Part shown: piece by piece, positions 8,222 to 17,620 of the stretch
How positions within the stretch are numbered: the first letter of the stretch is position 1
Layout: each line of letters opens with the position of its first letter
Origin: JAAYBQ01 sp035403465
GTDB taxonomy: Bacteria > Spirochaetota > UBA4802 > UBA5550
DNA: 64,000 nucleotides
Direction of reading: 5' to 3'
Assembly: GCA_035403465.1 (NCBI GenBank)
Contig: DAONFG010000011.1
Location: 8,045 to 72,044, forward strand
Notes under the pieces: model-generated
Seen by the model: the letters and a program-made list of their open reading frames with translations, nothing else
What the model was told of the DNA's origin: nothing
Databases searched by the model: none
Program-made: the position numbers and the translations under genes

Positions 8222-9346
8222 TTGGAAATCAGCCTTTACAGGGAACTCCAGCTTCACCTTGATAAACTGCCTGTCGGTTTCCCTGCTACAGGGTCAGGGG
8301 TCGAAATTGAACTTCTTGAATACCTTTTCACACCGGATGAGGCAAAGATAGCCCTTTGCCTGGGACTGGTTGTTTCACCTCTATGGCGCATAAAACGCAG
8401 GTATGAAAAACAGTTTGGTCCTGTAAACAGGGAATACCTTGCGGAGTCCCTTGCGGGAATGTTCATGAAGGGCAATATCCGCAGGAGCGATAAGCCGCCG
8501 TATCGATACGCATGCGCCATGCTCGCGATTGGAATATTCGAGTATCATGTTGATGATCTTACACCTGAACTTATGGATATCCTTCACAGGTATTTTGATG
8601 AAGCATTCATGGATGAGTTTTTCAGTTCATCACTTCCCCAGCTCCGCACAACTCCTCACGCAAAAGCCGTAGTGCCCGAGCACAGGATCGATACGTACGA
8701 CAATATACGGGAGTATGTCCGGGATACAGGCCGGAAGATACATGTCGCAAACTGCGTATGCAAACAGGGGGAGGAACTTCTCGGCAGAAAGTGCAGGCAG
8801 ACTGATGATTACGAGATATGCATAATGTTCGGCGAAACTTCATATGCTGAACGGGGCAGGGCCAGGAGGATCACAAACAGCGAGTGCCTGGAGATTCTTG
8901 ACAGGGCCGAGGAGAAGGGGCTGGTTGTACAGCCGGCAAACTCGCTGCAGCCCTACTGCATATGCCTCTGCTGCGGCTGCTGCTGCGGTGTACTTACGAG
9001 CGCGAAAAAGTTTGAAAAGCCCGCGGAACTCTTCGCGACAAATTATCACGCGGTACTGGATAATACCAGGTGCACGGGCTGCGGCTTCTGCATTAAGCGC
9101 TGCCAGATGGATGCAATAACAAGGATAGATAAAAAACGCGTCAGCCTTGACCTTGACAGGTGTATCGGCTGCGGCCTATGCGTTACAACGTGCAGGCAGT
9201 CTGCAGTCACGCTGGAGAAGAAGAGCAGGGTGACAAAACCGCCTGTAAATACCGAAATGTTATATCTTTCAATACTTGCGCGGAAAGCCGGGAAGATGAA
9301 GATGCTGGTGAACCTGCTCAGGCTGGGTACAGGCATGAGGCTTTGA
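8222..9346 (+). CDS. 4Fe-4S dicluster protein of unknown partner
   Basis: Of 374 residues, the first 150 or so form a helical domain without metal motifs, including a winged-helix-like stretch (PDEAKIALCLGL). Cysteines then accumulate: CVCKQGEELLGRKC, the run CICLCCGCCCG, and two classical 4Fe-4S motifs, CTGCGFCIKRCQ and CIGCGLCVTTCR. This suits a soluble electron-transfer or redox-sensing protein; similar proteins with a degenerate N-terminal domain occur in anaerobes. The start is a TTG chosen because AGGAGG lies 5 bases upstream and no ATG is placed as well. It faces the Rrf2 regulator, which may control it. A strong terminator follows. Substrate and electron partner are unknown. Confidence 0.75.
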   Translation: MEISLYRELQLHLDKLPVGFPATGSGVEIELLEYLFTPDEAKIALCLGLVVSPLWRIKRRYEKQFGPVNREYLAESLAGMFMKGNIRRSDKPPYRYACAMLAIGIFEYHVDDLTPELMDILHRYFDEAFMDEFFSSSLPQLRTTPHAKAVVPEHRIDTYDNIREYVRDTGRKIHVANCVCKQGEELLGRKCRQTDDYEICIMFGETSYAERGRARRITNSECLEILDRAEEKGLVVQPANSLQPYCICLCCGCCCGVLTSAKKFEKPAELFATNYHAVLDNTRCTGCGFCIKRCQMDAITRIDKKRVSLDLDRCIGCGLCVTTCRQSAVTLEKKSRVTKPPVNTEMLYLSILARKAGKMKMLVNLLRLGTGMRL

Positions 9347-9361
9347 TGCGGCACAATAAAA

Positions 9362-9384
9362 AACGCCGGCTTTCAGCCGGCGTT
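9362..9384. terminator. Bidirectional terminator hairpin
   Basis: AACGCCGGC-TTTCA-GCCGGCGTT is a perfect 9-bp stem between two converging genes, with an A-run on its left side. It can stop the leftward gene strongly and the rightward one more weakly. Confidence 0.75.
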
Positions 9385-9415
9385 CGTATGCCTGAGTAAG
9401 CAGTATTACCTGCAA

Positions 9416-10399
9416 TTACTTCAGAAGTTTGCTGTTCCTGCTGTAGAAATCTTTAACAACTGCAAGCGGCACCGTGTAGTCCTGCCTCGCGTTCCACATG
9501 AGGTATCCCCTGATTTCAGATTCATGCACGGCCCTGATCTGCTCTGCAATGTATTTATCATAAGGCATATCATAGAGTTTCATTTTAAATGCCTGTATAT
9601 ATGACACGATCTGGGCGTTCTTAACGCGTTCCTTTGCTTTTTTTGATGTGATGAATACAGTGTAATAAGGGTCCTTCATGAGCTTTTTGCTCCAGGTGTA
9701 ATGTGAAGGATAGGCCATGGGGCATATGATATCTGCAACCTTGTCAAGGCTTTCCATCCTCTGGCCGATCTGGTCATGAACGTTAAGCGGGATTCTTCCG
9801 AATACATCAACGGCAATCTTCACATTGTATTTTTTAAGCTGCTCCCTTGCCCTGCTGATAAAACCCTCGATAAACGCGTACCTGTCGGCGTTTTTGAGCG
9901 CTTTGTTCCTGCTGGAATCGTTGAACCTGATGTAGTCGAACTGGATCTCTTTAAAACCGTTTTTGCATGCGCTCTCTGCCACATCCAGTCTTTCCTGGAT
10001 ATACTCCGCACTTACCGGCCAGTTTTTAAGGCCGTCGGGGAACATTACCACCCTGGCAATGGGGTGAATGCCGTTATCCTTACAGTATTGAACGTTTTCT
10101 GCCGGGACTATGCACTTCGCGTATTTAGCGCTCTGGACATCTATGACAAAGCAGTTGATCTTTGCCGCTTTGGCCATCTCTACAAAAGTCTGCAGTTTAG
10201 CCAGTTTGTTCGCGCTGTCGACTGTGAGGTAGATTCCCCTGTAGAATTCCGGGAAGAAGTCGTTATCCTTCACCTGCGTGATTCCGGAGTCTGATACGAT
10301 GCCTTTATTTATATTCTGTGCGCTGATATAATTTACTGTAAAAATTCCTGCAACTGCGAGCACAACAATAACGCAGGAGACAAATATGAGCTTTTTCAT
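9416..10399 (-). CDS. Exported putative glycoside hydrolase of the DUF4015 type
   Basis: The 327-residue protein has an N-terminal signal or anchor helix (about residues 4-26). The rest reads as a TIM-barrel of the DUF4015 putative glycoside hydrolase family: FVIDVQSAK, IARVVMFPDG, KEIQFDYIRF, IAVDVFGRIPL and DIICPMAYPSHY follow each other in the family order. The acidic residues in QFDYIRF and AVDVFG sit at the ends of core strands, where catalytic residues of such barrels lie. The natural substrate of this family is not established. It stands alone on this strand between two terminal or intergenic gaps. Confidence 0.78.
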   Translation of the reverse strand: MKKLIFVSCVIVVLAVAGIFTVNYISAQNINKGIVSDSGITQVKDNDFFPEFYRGIYLTVDSANKLAKLQTFVEMAKAAKINCFVIDVQSAKYAKCIVPAENVQYCKDNGIHPIARVVMFPDGLKNWPVSAEYIQERLDVAESACKNGFKEIQFDYIRFNDSSRNKALKNADRYAFIEGFISRAREQLKKYNVKIAVDVFGRIPLNVHDQIGQRMESLDKVADIICPMAYPSHYTWSKKLMKDPYYTVFITSKKAKERVKNAQIVSYIQAFKMKLYDMPYDKYIAEQIRAVHESEIRGYLMWNARQDYTVPLAVVKDFYSRNSKLLK

Positions 10400-10493
10400 C
10401 TTAACCTCGGGGCTGTTTTTATCTATATCGACAACAGCAGCAAACTCATTTTTATTTTTCCGGGGATTTTGTCAAAATTTATTTTATACGACC

Positions 10494-10523
10494 TTGACAT
10501 TCATCATTATTTATGTGTATGTC
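10494..10523 (+). promoter_or_regulatory. Possible sigma-70 promoter of the dnaG-rpoD operon
   Basis: A perfect TTGACA (10494-10499) is followed after 18 bases by TATGTC (10518-10523), about 55 bases ahead of the dnaG start. The -10 match is only moderate. Confidence 0.35.
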
Positions 10524-10576
10524 GGATAGATTTAACATCCAGTAGAGCTCAATAAATTAAAATACCCGGGTATAAC

Positions 10577-12349
10577 TTGAATCTTTCAAAAGATACAATT
10601 GAATATGTACGTGAAAGGGCTAAAATAGAGGATATTGCACAGAAATATGTTCCCAGCCTGAAAAAGCAGGGGAGGAACTATGTCGGCCTGTGCCCTTTTC
10701 ACAAGGAAAAGACCCCTTCATTTTCAGTATCCCCGGAAAAACAGATGTTCCATTGTTTCGGGTGCAACGTCGGGGGTAATGTCTTCACCTTCCTTTCAAA
10801 AATAGAAAATATTTCATTCCCTGAGAGTGTAAAGCGTGCTGCGGATATCTGCGGGGTACACATAGAATACGACACCGGGAAAACTGCCGGCTCCGTTGAA
10901 ACCATCAGGCGCCTTAACCTCTATGCAATGAATTACTACAGCAACTATTATTATTCATCAGAAGGCAGGGCGGGCAGGGAGTACCTTTTAAAGCGCGGTG
11001 TGAACGAAGAGTCCGCTAAAAAATTCAGGCTGGGGATGTCGCCCGATTCATGGGACAAACTCGCATCTGCCCTGGTAAAAAACAGGGCGGACATGGAGGT
11101 CGCAGAAAAGGCCGGGCTCGTGGGAAAGTCGTCAAAGACCGGGAACTATATAGATAAATTCCGCAACAGGGTGATGTTCCCCATATTTGACAGGAGCGGC
11201 AACGTGGTAGCTTTCGGCGGGAGATCCATGAGCAACGAGCAGCAGCCCAAGTATCTCAACTCGCCTGAATCTGAAGTATTCCAGAAACGGAACATCCTCT
11301 ACGGACTCAATTTTGCCATGGATGAAATCAGGCAGATGGACAGGGCGATAATTGTTGAAGGCTACCTTGATGTAATCGGCTGCCACCAGTTCGGGATTAA
11401 AAACGTCGTGGCACCGCTCGGGACAGCCCTTACTGAAAATCATATAAGGCAGCTCTCCCAGCTGTGTAACGAGATCATTATGCTTTTCGATTCGGATTCA
11501 GCGGGGGTAAATGCGTCGCTCCGGTCAATCGAAACATCAGAGTCCTTTAATGTTGAGATCAGGATAGCCACTCTACCGGATAAGGACCCCTTTGATTTTG
11601 TCATGAACCATGATGTGCGTGAGCTGATGATACATATTGATAAAGCTCTAAAACCTGTTGATTTCCGGATACTTAATACTATAGAAGCGAACAGGGGTAA
11701 AAATAAAATCGCCGTCTTAAAAATACTTTTCGGAATCATCGAAAATATAGAACTTCTTTCAGAACGCGATATATATTTAAAAAAGATCAGTGAACTGCTT
11801 CAGCTTGATGAAAATTCGGTCAGGGGTGATTTTTCATCTCATTTAAAAAACAGGAACGTCAAAGAACGCACTGAATCTCCGGAAACTGTTCATCCGGACT
11901 ATGAAACTAAAATATTCAGGGACCTTATCGCGCTGGTTCTGAAACATCCTGAAATTGCGGGTGATGTAATTATTGATTTCAGCGGCGAGAGTATCGGTGA
12001 CCAGGTCGCTGCAAAAATTTTTGGTGTAATATGTAAACTGTACCAGGATGAAAATGAGCTTAAAATTGATAAAATATTTGACTTTTTCCCTGATGGATTA
12101 GAAATGGACTTTTTGAATAGCGCAATTCAAAATGAAACATCAATCGAAGATCCGAAAGCCGCATATACCGAAATTTATGTTAATTTAAAATTACATAAAA
12201 TTAATAAAAAAATAACTGATTACGCCGAAAAGATAAGGAATTCAGGCAGCGACAGGCTTGAGTATCTGGCTGAACTGGAAATACTCAGACGCGAAAAAGA
12301 AAAACTAACCAGCTATATGTATAACAAGGGATCAGTCCGTAAAGACTGA
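10577..12349 (+). CDS. dnaG: DNA primase
   Basis: The 590-residue enzyme makes RNA primers at the replication fork. It has the N-terminal zinc-binding domain (CPFHKEKTPSF...FHCFGCNVGG), the RNA polymerase-like middle domain (VMFPIFDRSGNVVAFGGR) and the TOPRIM block (IIVEGYLDVIG, MLFDSDSAG). The helical C-terminal third would contact the replicative helicase. Length is normal for bacterial DnaG. The start is a TTG at 10577, because the conserved NLSKDTIEYVRERA region begins there and no ATG precedes it in frame. rpoD follows after 121 bases, the classical macromolecular synthesis arrangement. Confidence 0.95.
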   Translation: MNLSKDTIEYVRERAKIEDIAQKYVPSLKKQGRNYVGLCPFHKEKTPSFSVSPEKQMFHCFGCNVGGNVFTFLSKIENISFPESVKRAADICGVHIEYDTGKTAGSVETIRRLNLYAMNYYSNYYYSSEGRAGREYLLKRGVNEESAKKFRLGMSPDSWDKLASALVKNRADMEVAEKAGLVGKSSKTGNYIDKFRNRVMFPIFDRSGNVVAFGGRSMSNEQQPKYLNSPESEVFQKRNILYGLNFAMDEIRQMDRAIIVEGYLDVIGCHQFGIKNVVAPLGTALTENHIRQLSQLCNEIIMLFDSDSAGVNASLRSIETSESFNVEIRIATLPDKDPFDFVMNHDVRELMIHIDKALKPVDFRILNTIEANRGKNKIAVLKILFGIIENIELLSERDIYLKKISELLQLDENSVRGDFSSHLKNRNVKERTESPETVHPDYETKIFRDLIALVLKHPEIAGDVIIDFSGESIGDQVAAKIFGVICKLYQDENELKIDKIFDFFPDGLEMDFLNSAIQNETSIEDPKAAYTEIYVNLKLHKINKKITDYAEKIRNSGSDRLEYLAELEILRREKEKLTSYMYNKGSVRKD

Positions 12350-12470
12350 TGCTGCGGGCAGCCAGGCTATGCTGCGCGGCTTAAACCGGTCCGGCGCAGT
12401 CAGTTTACGGTACCTGCCGTGATTTTCACCGGACTTCATTGTAAATAATATTTAACAGGGAATACTTGAT

Positions 12471-14237
12471 ATGAGCAAAAATGACCTTGTATTGGAAAAC
12501 ATTGCCGAAGTAAAAAAACTGATCGAGTTGGGCAAAGCCAATAATGAAGTAACATATGATGAAATAAATGATATACTCCCTGATAAACTTCTTAATTCAG
12601 ATAAGATTGATGATATTTTCATCCTGCTGAACCAGATGGGGATTGAGGTTGTTGAGGAATCAACAAGGAAGTCCCTCCCCGAAATGATGAGCAAGAAAAA
12701 GGCGGCACCGGCAAGGAAGTCCGCTTCATCGACAGAGGATACATCGCATGTTGATGACCCCATCAGGTTATACCTTAAGGAAATCGGAAAGGTGTCACTG
12801 CTTTCCGGTGAACAGGAGGTTGACCTTGCCAAGCGTATCGAAGAGGGTGAAATCCTTATCGAGAAGGCTGTAATAACATCGACCCTCCTGATAAATGAAC
12901 TCATTAAGAATCACCCGAAAGTCCAGCAGGGCAAAATCAAGCTTACCGAGATTCTCAGGATTAACCGGCTCTATTATTTTTCATCGGTGGATCTTTCTGA
13001 CCTTGACAAGAAGTATAACCTGAAGATGAAGACTATCGTCGAAGAGGACTCGAAAGTAATCAAGCTCCAGAACAAGATGAGGCGCTACGACGAGGAGTCC
13101 CCCGAGGCCGCAAAAATTAAAGATGACATCAGCAAGTCACGTGAAAAAATACGCAACTCGGTCGAGGAGCTGGAGATCAGCGAAGACGAAATCAGCAAGA
13201 TGTCGCACAAGATCCAGTCCATGGTGAAGAGGATTGATGAAACCTACAAGTTCTTCCACGAGATTGAGCAGATCTACACCAAGGATATCAAGGAGCTTAA
13301 GCACTACGCGAGAAAGGTTGAGAAGGACGAGGATATTGACCAGATCATCAAAGAGCTGAAGCTAGGGAACAAGGACGAGCTGCTTGAGATTGTCAAGGAC
13401 GTGCGGAACAACGAGCGCAAGATACGCAGGATTGAACAGGAGGCCGGTGCAGAGGCTGATGATATCCTCGAATGGGGCAGGCAGATATCCCAGGGCCAGA
13501 GAAAAATCCAGCGCGCAAAAAAGGAACTGATCAACGCGAACCTGAGGCTGGTTGTTTCAATCGCGAAAAAATATGCAAACAGGGGCATGCATTTCTTCGA
13601 CCTGATACAGGAAGGCAACATAGGCCTCATAAAGGCTGTTGATAAATTCGAATACCGTAAGGGCTACAAGTTTTCAACATACGCAACATGGTGGATCAGG
13701 CAGGCCATAACAAGGGCTATTTCGGACCAGGCCAGGACTATCCGTGTACCCGTGCACATGATCGAGCAGATCAACAAGGTCATGCGTGAAACAAGGCTCT
13801 TCCAGCAGGAGTTCGGGCGTGAGCCCAATCCCGAGGAACTGGCTGACAGGCTGGGCTGGCCGGTGGCAAAAGTCAAGGCCGTGAAGAATGTTGCAAGGGA
13901 GCCCATATCTCTTGAAACACCAGTGGGCGAAGAAGAGGACTCACTCCTTGGAGATTTCATAGAAGATAAAGATGTTGATTCCCCGGCTAACACCGCTGCT
14001 CACAGGCTTCTTAATGAGCAGATCAATTCTGTTTTAAATACACTCCCGGCGCGTGAACAGAAGGTCATCAGGATGAGGTTTGGACTTGATGACGGCTACT
14101 CGCACACCCTTGAAGAGGTGGGCTATGTGTTCAAGGTCACACGTGAAAGGATCAGGCAGATCGAGGCAAAGGCCCTCAGGAGGCTCAGGCATCCTACCAG
14201 GGCGCGTAAACTTAAGGATTATCTTGATTATATGTAG
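12471..14237 (+). CDS. rpoD: Primary sigma factor RpoD
   Basis: The 588-residue housekeeping sigma factor carries region 1.1 (about residues 1-75), region 1.2 (DPIRLYLKEIGKVSLLS), a long acidic non-conserved helical insertion (about 140-330) and region 2 (NLRLVVSIAKKYANRGM, IQEGNIGLIKAVDKFEYRKG, STYATWWIRQAITRAI). Region 3 and region 4 follow, the latter ending in VTRERIRQIEAKALRRLRHP. Regions 2.4 and 4.2 look standard, so TTGACA/TATAAT-type promoters are expected. It is probably co-transcribed with dnaG. Confidence 0.95.
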   Translation: MSKNDLVLENIAEVKKLIELGKANNEVTYDEINDILPDKLLNSDKIDDIFILLNQMGIEVVEESTRKSLPEMMSKKKAAPARKSASSTEDTSHVDDPIRLYLKEIGKVSLLSGEQEVDLAKRIEEGEILIEKAVITSTLLINELIKNHPKVQQGKIKLTEILRINRLYYFSSVDLSDLDKKYNLKMKTIVEEDSKVIKLQNKMRRYDEESPEAAKIKDDISKSREKIRNSVEELEISEDEISKMSHKIQSMVKRIDETYKFFHEIEQIYTKDIKELKHYARKVEKDEDIDQIIKELKLGNKDELLEIVKDVRNNERKIRRIEQEAGAEADDILEWGRQISQGQRKIQRAKKELINANLRLVVSIAKKYANRGMHFFDLIQEGNIGLIKAVDKFEYRKGYKFSTYATWWIRQAITRAISDQARTIRVPVHMIEQINKVMRETRLFQQEFGREPNPEELADRLGWPVAKVKAVKNVAREPISLETPVGEEEDSLLGDFIEDKDVDSPANTAAHRLLNEQINSVLNTLPAREQKVIRMRFGLDDGYSHTLEEVGYVFKVTRERIRQIEAKALRRLRHPTRARKLKDYLDYM

Positions 14238-14295
14238 GATTCCATTGTGAGGTTATTATGCTTCAGTTTTTAGAAGGATAATAATACCGGATCAG

Positions 14296-16650
14296 ATGAT
14301 AAAAGCTTACAGCAAAATCAAAAAGATTACCATAATCGGCGCAGGATCATGGGGCACGGCAGTTGCGAAGGTGATAGCCGAGAACCGTCCTGATCTCCTG
14401 GTGCTGATGTGGGCGTATGAAAAAGCCACTGTAAATTCCATAAACAATAAAAGCCAGAACACGGAATTCCTTCCGGGCATCAAGCTTCCCCCGAACATAA
14501 AAGCGACAAATCACCTGTCAGAGTCTGTGGAGAATACGCAGTGCATTATAATTGCAACCCCTTCAAAAGTAATACCCGATACCGTAAGCAAGCTTTCGCA
14601 TGTTTTAAAAGATGATATTCCCCTTGCTTACCTGACCAAGGGTTTCTGCAGAATCGGCACTGATATACTGACTATATCCCAGGCTATCGCGAAGGTAATG
14701 CCTTCGCGATCTGAAAGGATAACATGCATATACGGGCCCAGTCACGCAGAAGAGGTCGTGGAATACTACCATACCTGCCTCACCGTGGCCGGGAAATCGG
14801 CTCATGACAGAAAATTTTTCATGGACCTGCTCAATTGCGATTTCCTTTCATGCAGGGAGACTGCTGACATTATAGGGGTCGACCTTGGGGGCACACTTAA
14901 GAATCCCGCGGCGATCGCTGCAGGAATTATAAGCAAACTTCCGCGTTGCGGGGATAACCTTGCAGGCGCGCTCATGGCCGAGTCATTGAAGGAGATGCTC
15001 AGGCTGGGACGCGTAATGGGTGGCCTGGCTGAAACAATTGTTGACATTACCGGTACAGGGGATCTTGTCGCAACTGCACTTAGCGACCACAGCAGGAACA
15101 GGAGGTTCGGGAAGGAGATAGCTGGGCAGATACTTGAAAAGGGGACCACGCTCAGCATGACGGATAAAATTTACCTGAGGCTGAACCCGGATTATGTACT
15201 GGAAAAAATGGCAAAGAACCTGAGTTACCTTGCAGAGGGGGCCTATGCCATAGAACCGCTCATGGAGCTCGCTGAACGTTATTCCGTAGCCATACCAGTG
15301 TACAGGTCCCTTTACGAAGTCCTGCTGAACAAGAAGGAGCCCTCGCTTCTCATTGAAACAATCAAGGACCCTGACCGTTTTGACGAGATATATGCAACAT
15401 CCAAGATGCACGTGAAAGAAAAGAAGAAAGGCCTGGAACAGGTAACAGGAAAGTACTTTAAAAAAATCATACTGGCTAAAATTATAGAGAAATACCTTCC
15501 GGCCTCACCGGAGCATGTCGCAGAAAGGATGAATATTGTTGCACACCTTAAATCGCTGATTTATGGAAAGGACGGCAGCGATACTGCACGTTTTTTCAAA
15601 AACGAGGTCAAGCTGATAGCCTCCCTGAATACGAATAACGCCGAAAAGGTGCTGGGTAAACTCTCGGCGATGTACCTGAAACAGATCTCGGATCACAACA
15701 GCGTCCTTATGAGCAGGTTTTTCCTGAAGGTGCTCAATTTTATCTATGTCAAGAACAGGATGCTCGGTTATAAAAACCGGATAAAGATAACCGGGGAGAT
15801 TCACAGGATATTTAATATAAAAGAAAGGTTCAATACTCTTTATGTGATGCGTCATAAAAATACGTATGATTTTTTCTATTATCTTTATGCAATAAACAGG
15901 AATTCGTTTTCCCTCCCCAGGTTCTTTGTCCCGGACATGGTTAAGCCCGGCTTCCTGTACAGGTATATACTCAGAAGAAGCGGGGGATTTATTGTCCATA
16001 CGTCAAAGTTCGAGAACCATATATACAGGGAGTGCCTGATACAGTATCTTTCGGCCCTTATCAGCCACGGCGTACCCGTACTGTTTTTCCCTGAACTTAA
16101 ACCTGCGACAGAATCTGTTATATCAACACTGGGTGAAAACTTTTTCCAGCTGCTTAACGAGGTGATGTTCCAGGAATCTACCGAGATTGCCCTTGTGCCT
16201 GCAGAAATCAGCTACAACAACCTTGTTAATGAGTCAGCCGCAAGGCCTGTGCTGAAAGAGGCCGTAACGATAAATTTTTCAAACCCGGTATTCCTTTCCG
16301 ATTTTACCCGGGAGTCGAACATGCTTGTTTCGGTGCCCGACTATATACGCGAAGTGTGGATAGCGGATGAAATAATCCTGTCCCACCACATACTGTGCGG
16401 TATGATTGAAGAGAGCAATTTTGTTATCCAGACAGACAAACTGAAAAAAGGTATCAACAAATACATGAATTCCAAGGGCATTGTTATAGACAAAAACCGG
16501 AAACAGATATTTCACGATGGTATGAAATTCCTCGTGAAGAACGGGATCGTAAGCAGGAAGGATAACTATATCATGTGCATCGAGAATGAGACTGTAAAAA
16601 GATATTCAGCAATTATTAAAATGAAGGCAGCATCAGCAGATCTGAAGTAA
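14296..16650 (+). CDS. Glycerol-3-phosphate dehydrogenase fused to a PlsB-like acyltransferase domain
   Basis: Residues 10-345 are a complete GpsA: ITIIGAGSWGTAVAKV binds NAD, GPSHAEEV and DLGGTLKNPAAIAAGI are substrate-site blocks, and GRVMGGLAETIVDITGTGDL follows. Residues 400-784 form an extra domain. It shows RHKNTYDF, which fits the HX4D acyltransferase motif, then a block ending RSGGFIVHTSKFE, and then GVPVLFFPELKPATES in the position of the usual E-G-(S/T)-R-S block. The two halves would make glycerol-3-phosphate from DHAP and acylate it to lysophosphatidate, the first steps of phospholipid synthesis. The acyltransferase half has an unusual FPE motif, so its activity is uncertain. The normal length of GpsA alone is about 330 residues. 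Confidence 0.82.
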   Translation: MIKAYSKIKKITIIGAGSWGTAVAKVIAENRPDLLVLMWAYEKATVNSINNKSQNTEFLPGIKLPPNIKATNHLSESVENTQCIIIATPSKVIPDTVSKLSHVLKDDIPLAYLTKGFCRIGTDILTISQAIAKVMPSRSERITCIYGPSHAEEVVEYYHTCLTVAGKSAHDRKFFMDLLNCDFLSCRETADIIGVDLGGTLKNPAAIAAGIISKLPRCGDNLAGALMAESLKEMLRLGRVMGGLAETIVDITGTGDLVATALSDHSRNRRFGKEIAGQILEKGTTLSMTDKIYLRLNPDYVLEKMAKNLSYLAEGAYAIEPLMELAERYSVAIPVYRSLYEVLLNKKEPSLLIETIKDPDRFDEIYATSKMHVKEKKKGLEQVTGKYFKKIILAKIIEKYLPASPEHVAERMNIVAHLKSLIYGKDGSDTARFFKNEVKLIASLNTNNAEKVLGKLSAMYLKQISDHNSVLMSRFFLKVLNFIYVKNRMLGYKNRIKITGEIHRIFNIKERFNTLYVMRHKNTYDFFYYLYAINRNSFSLPRFFVPDMVKPGFLYRYILRRSGGFIVHTSKFENHIYRECLIQYLSALISHGVPVLFFPELKPATESVISTLGENFFQLLNEVMFQESTEIALVPAEISYNNLVNESAARPVLKEAVTINFSNPVFLSDFTRESNMLVSVPDYIREVWIADEIILSHHILCGMIEESNFVIQTDKLKKGINKYMNSKGIVIDKNRKQIFHDGMKFLVKNGIVSRKDNYIMCIENETVKRYSAIIKMKAASADLK

Positions 16651-16659
16651 ACCCCGGAG

Positions 16660-17598
16660 TCAGATGTTTACATCGCGGCCTGCCATATTATCCTGTGCCT
16701 TAAATATATTTTCAAAAAGGTCATAGACCGTATCATTCTCCGTGTGGCTGATCTTGAAATGGTGGTGAGGAAGGACAATCCCCCTGTATGAAAAATCAAG
16801 TTTGCCCCTCTTCTGGTATTCCAGAAAGTTGTCGTATCCGTTTTTAACATTCCTGAAGAAAATCAGAAACCGTGCAAGTGATATCCTGAAAATGGAAGCC
16901 TCCTCCTTGAATAGATCGTTCAGGCGGTCCCGTATCGAATCCGACAGCCCGATCAGTGAAACAATACCTATGTTTTCAATAATATCAGTTATATACTCGA
17001 ACCTGAAAAGTATTACCTGGCTGATTGAGTTTTTTTCCAGCGCAATAAAACCGCTGATATCGACAACTACATCCTCAAAGAGATCGTTATAAAGCGGCCT
17101 GAAAATAACGTCCCCGGACCTGATTATATCCATCATGATATCCGAAAGCATATGAAATCTTGATGGCCTGAAAAATGCGGATTCGCTCATCGTTAGAAGC
17201 GTGTATGACGCCTTTTCGGTAGTCATACTTTCGAAATATATTTTCTGCTGCCTGCCCCGTATCTCCAGCCGGTCTGTATTCCTGTAGAAGTAGGGATCCT
17301 CTTCGAGCATTTCAGCAAGGTGATCAGTGTAAGGGGCTGCGCCTGAATGCTCAATTACATGGTGCTTCCCGTCCCTGTACCTTATGAGGATTGTGGCTTC
17401 AGCCATATTGCTTACATTAAAATTTACAAGAAAACTCCTCATGATATTGTTGCTCTTTGATCCGGGTACGGTTATTGAGCTTAAGGCATCACGTGTTTTT
17501 TCAAGTCCGGCAAGGGCGGCATCAACGGGGAGTTTGCCGTACTGCAGCTCGTCACGTAATTCTGTAAGCTTATCAGTTAGTTCTGTTATACTGTCCAT
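16660..17598 (-). CDS. Conserved-looking hypothetical protein with GAF-like pattern
   Basis: The product is 312 residues from the ATG at 17598, which has GGGGGAT upstream. A TTG at 17637 would add 13 residues and overlap folC. The first part is a coiled-coil helix (DSITELTDKLTELRDELQ). The middle alternates strands and helices (ATILIRYRDGKHHVIEH, KIYFESMTTEKASYTLLTMS) as a GAF or PAS fold would. The C-terminal part is helical and hydrophobic (FRISLARFLIFFRNV). No catalytic residues are evident. It follows folC on the same strand with a 22-base gap and converges on the gpsA fusion gene with only 9 bases between the ends. Function unknown. Confidence 0.6.
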   Translation of the reverse strand: MDSITELTDKLTELRDELQYGKLPVDAALAGLEKTRDALSSITVPGSKSNNIMRSFLVNFNVSNMAEATILIRYRDGKHHVIEHSGAAPYTDHLAEMLEEDPYFYRNTDRLEIRGRQQKIYFESMTTEKASYTLLTMSESAFFRPSRFHMLSDIMMDIIRSGDVIFRPLYNDLFEDVVVDISGFIALEKNSISQVILFRFEYITDIIENIGIVSLIGLSDSIRDRLNDLFKEEASIFRISLARFLIFFRNVKNGYDNFLEYQKRGKLDFSYRGIVLPHHHFKISHTENDTVYDLFENIFKAQDNMAGRDVNI

Positions 17599-17620
17599 AA
17601 TGCTTCTGCATCCCCCGTTA

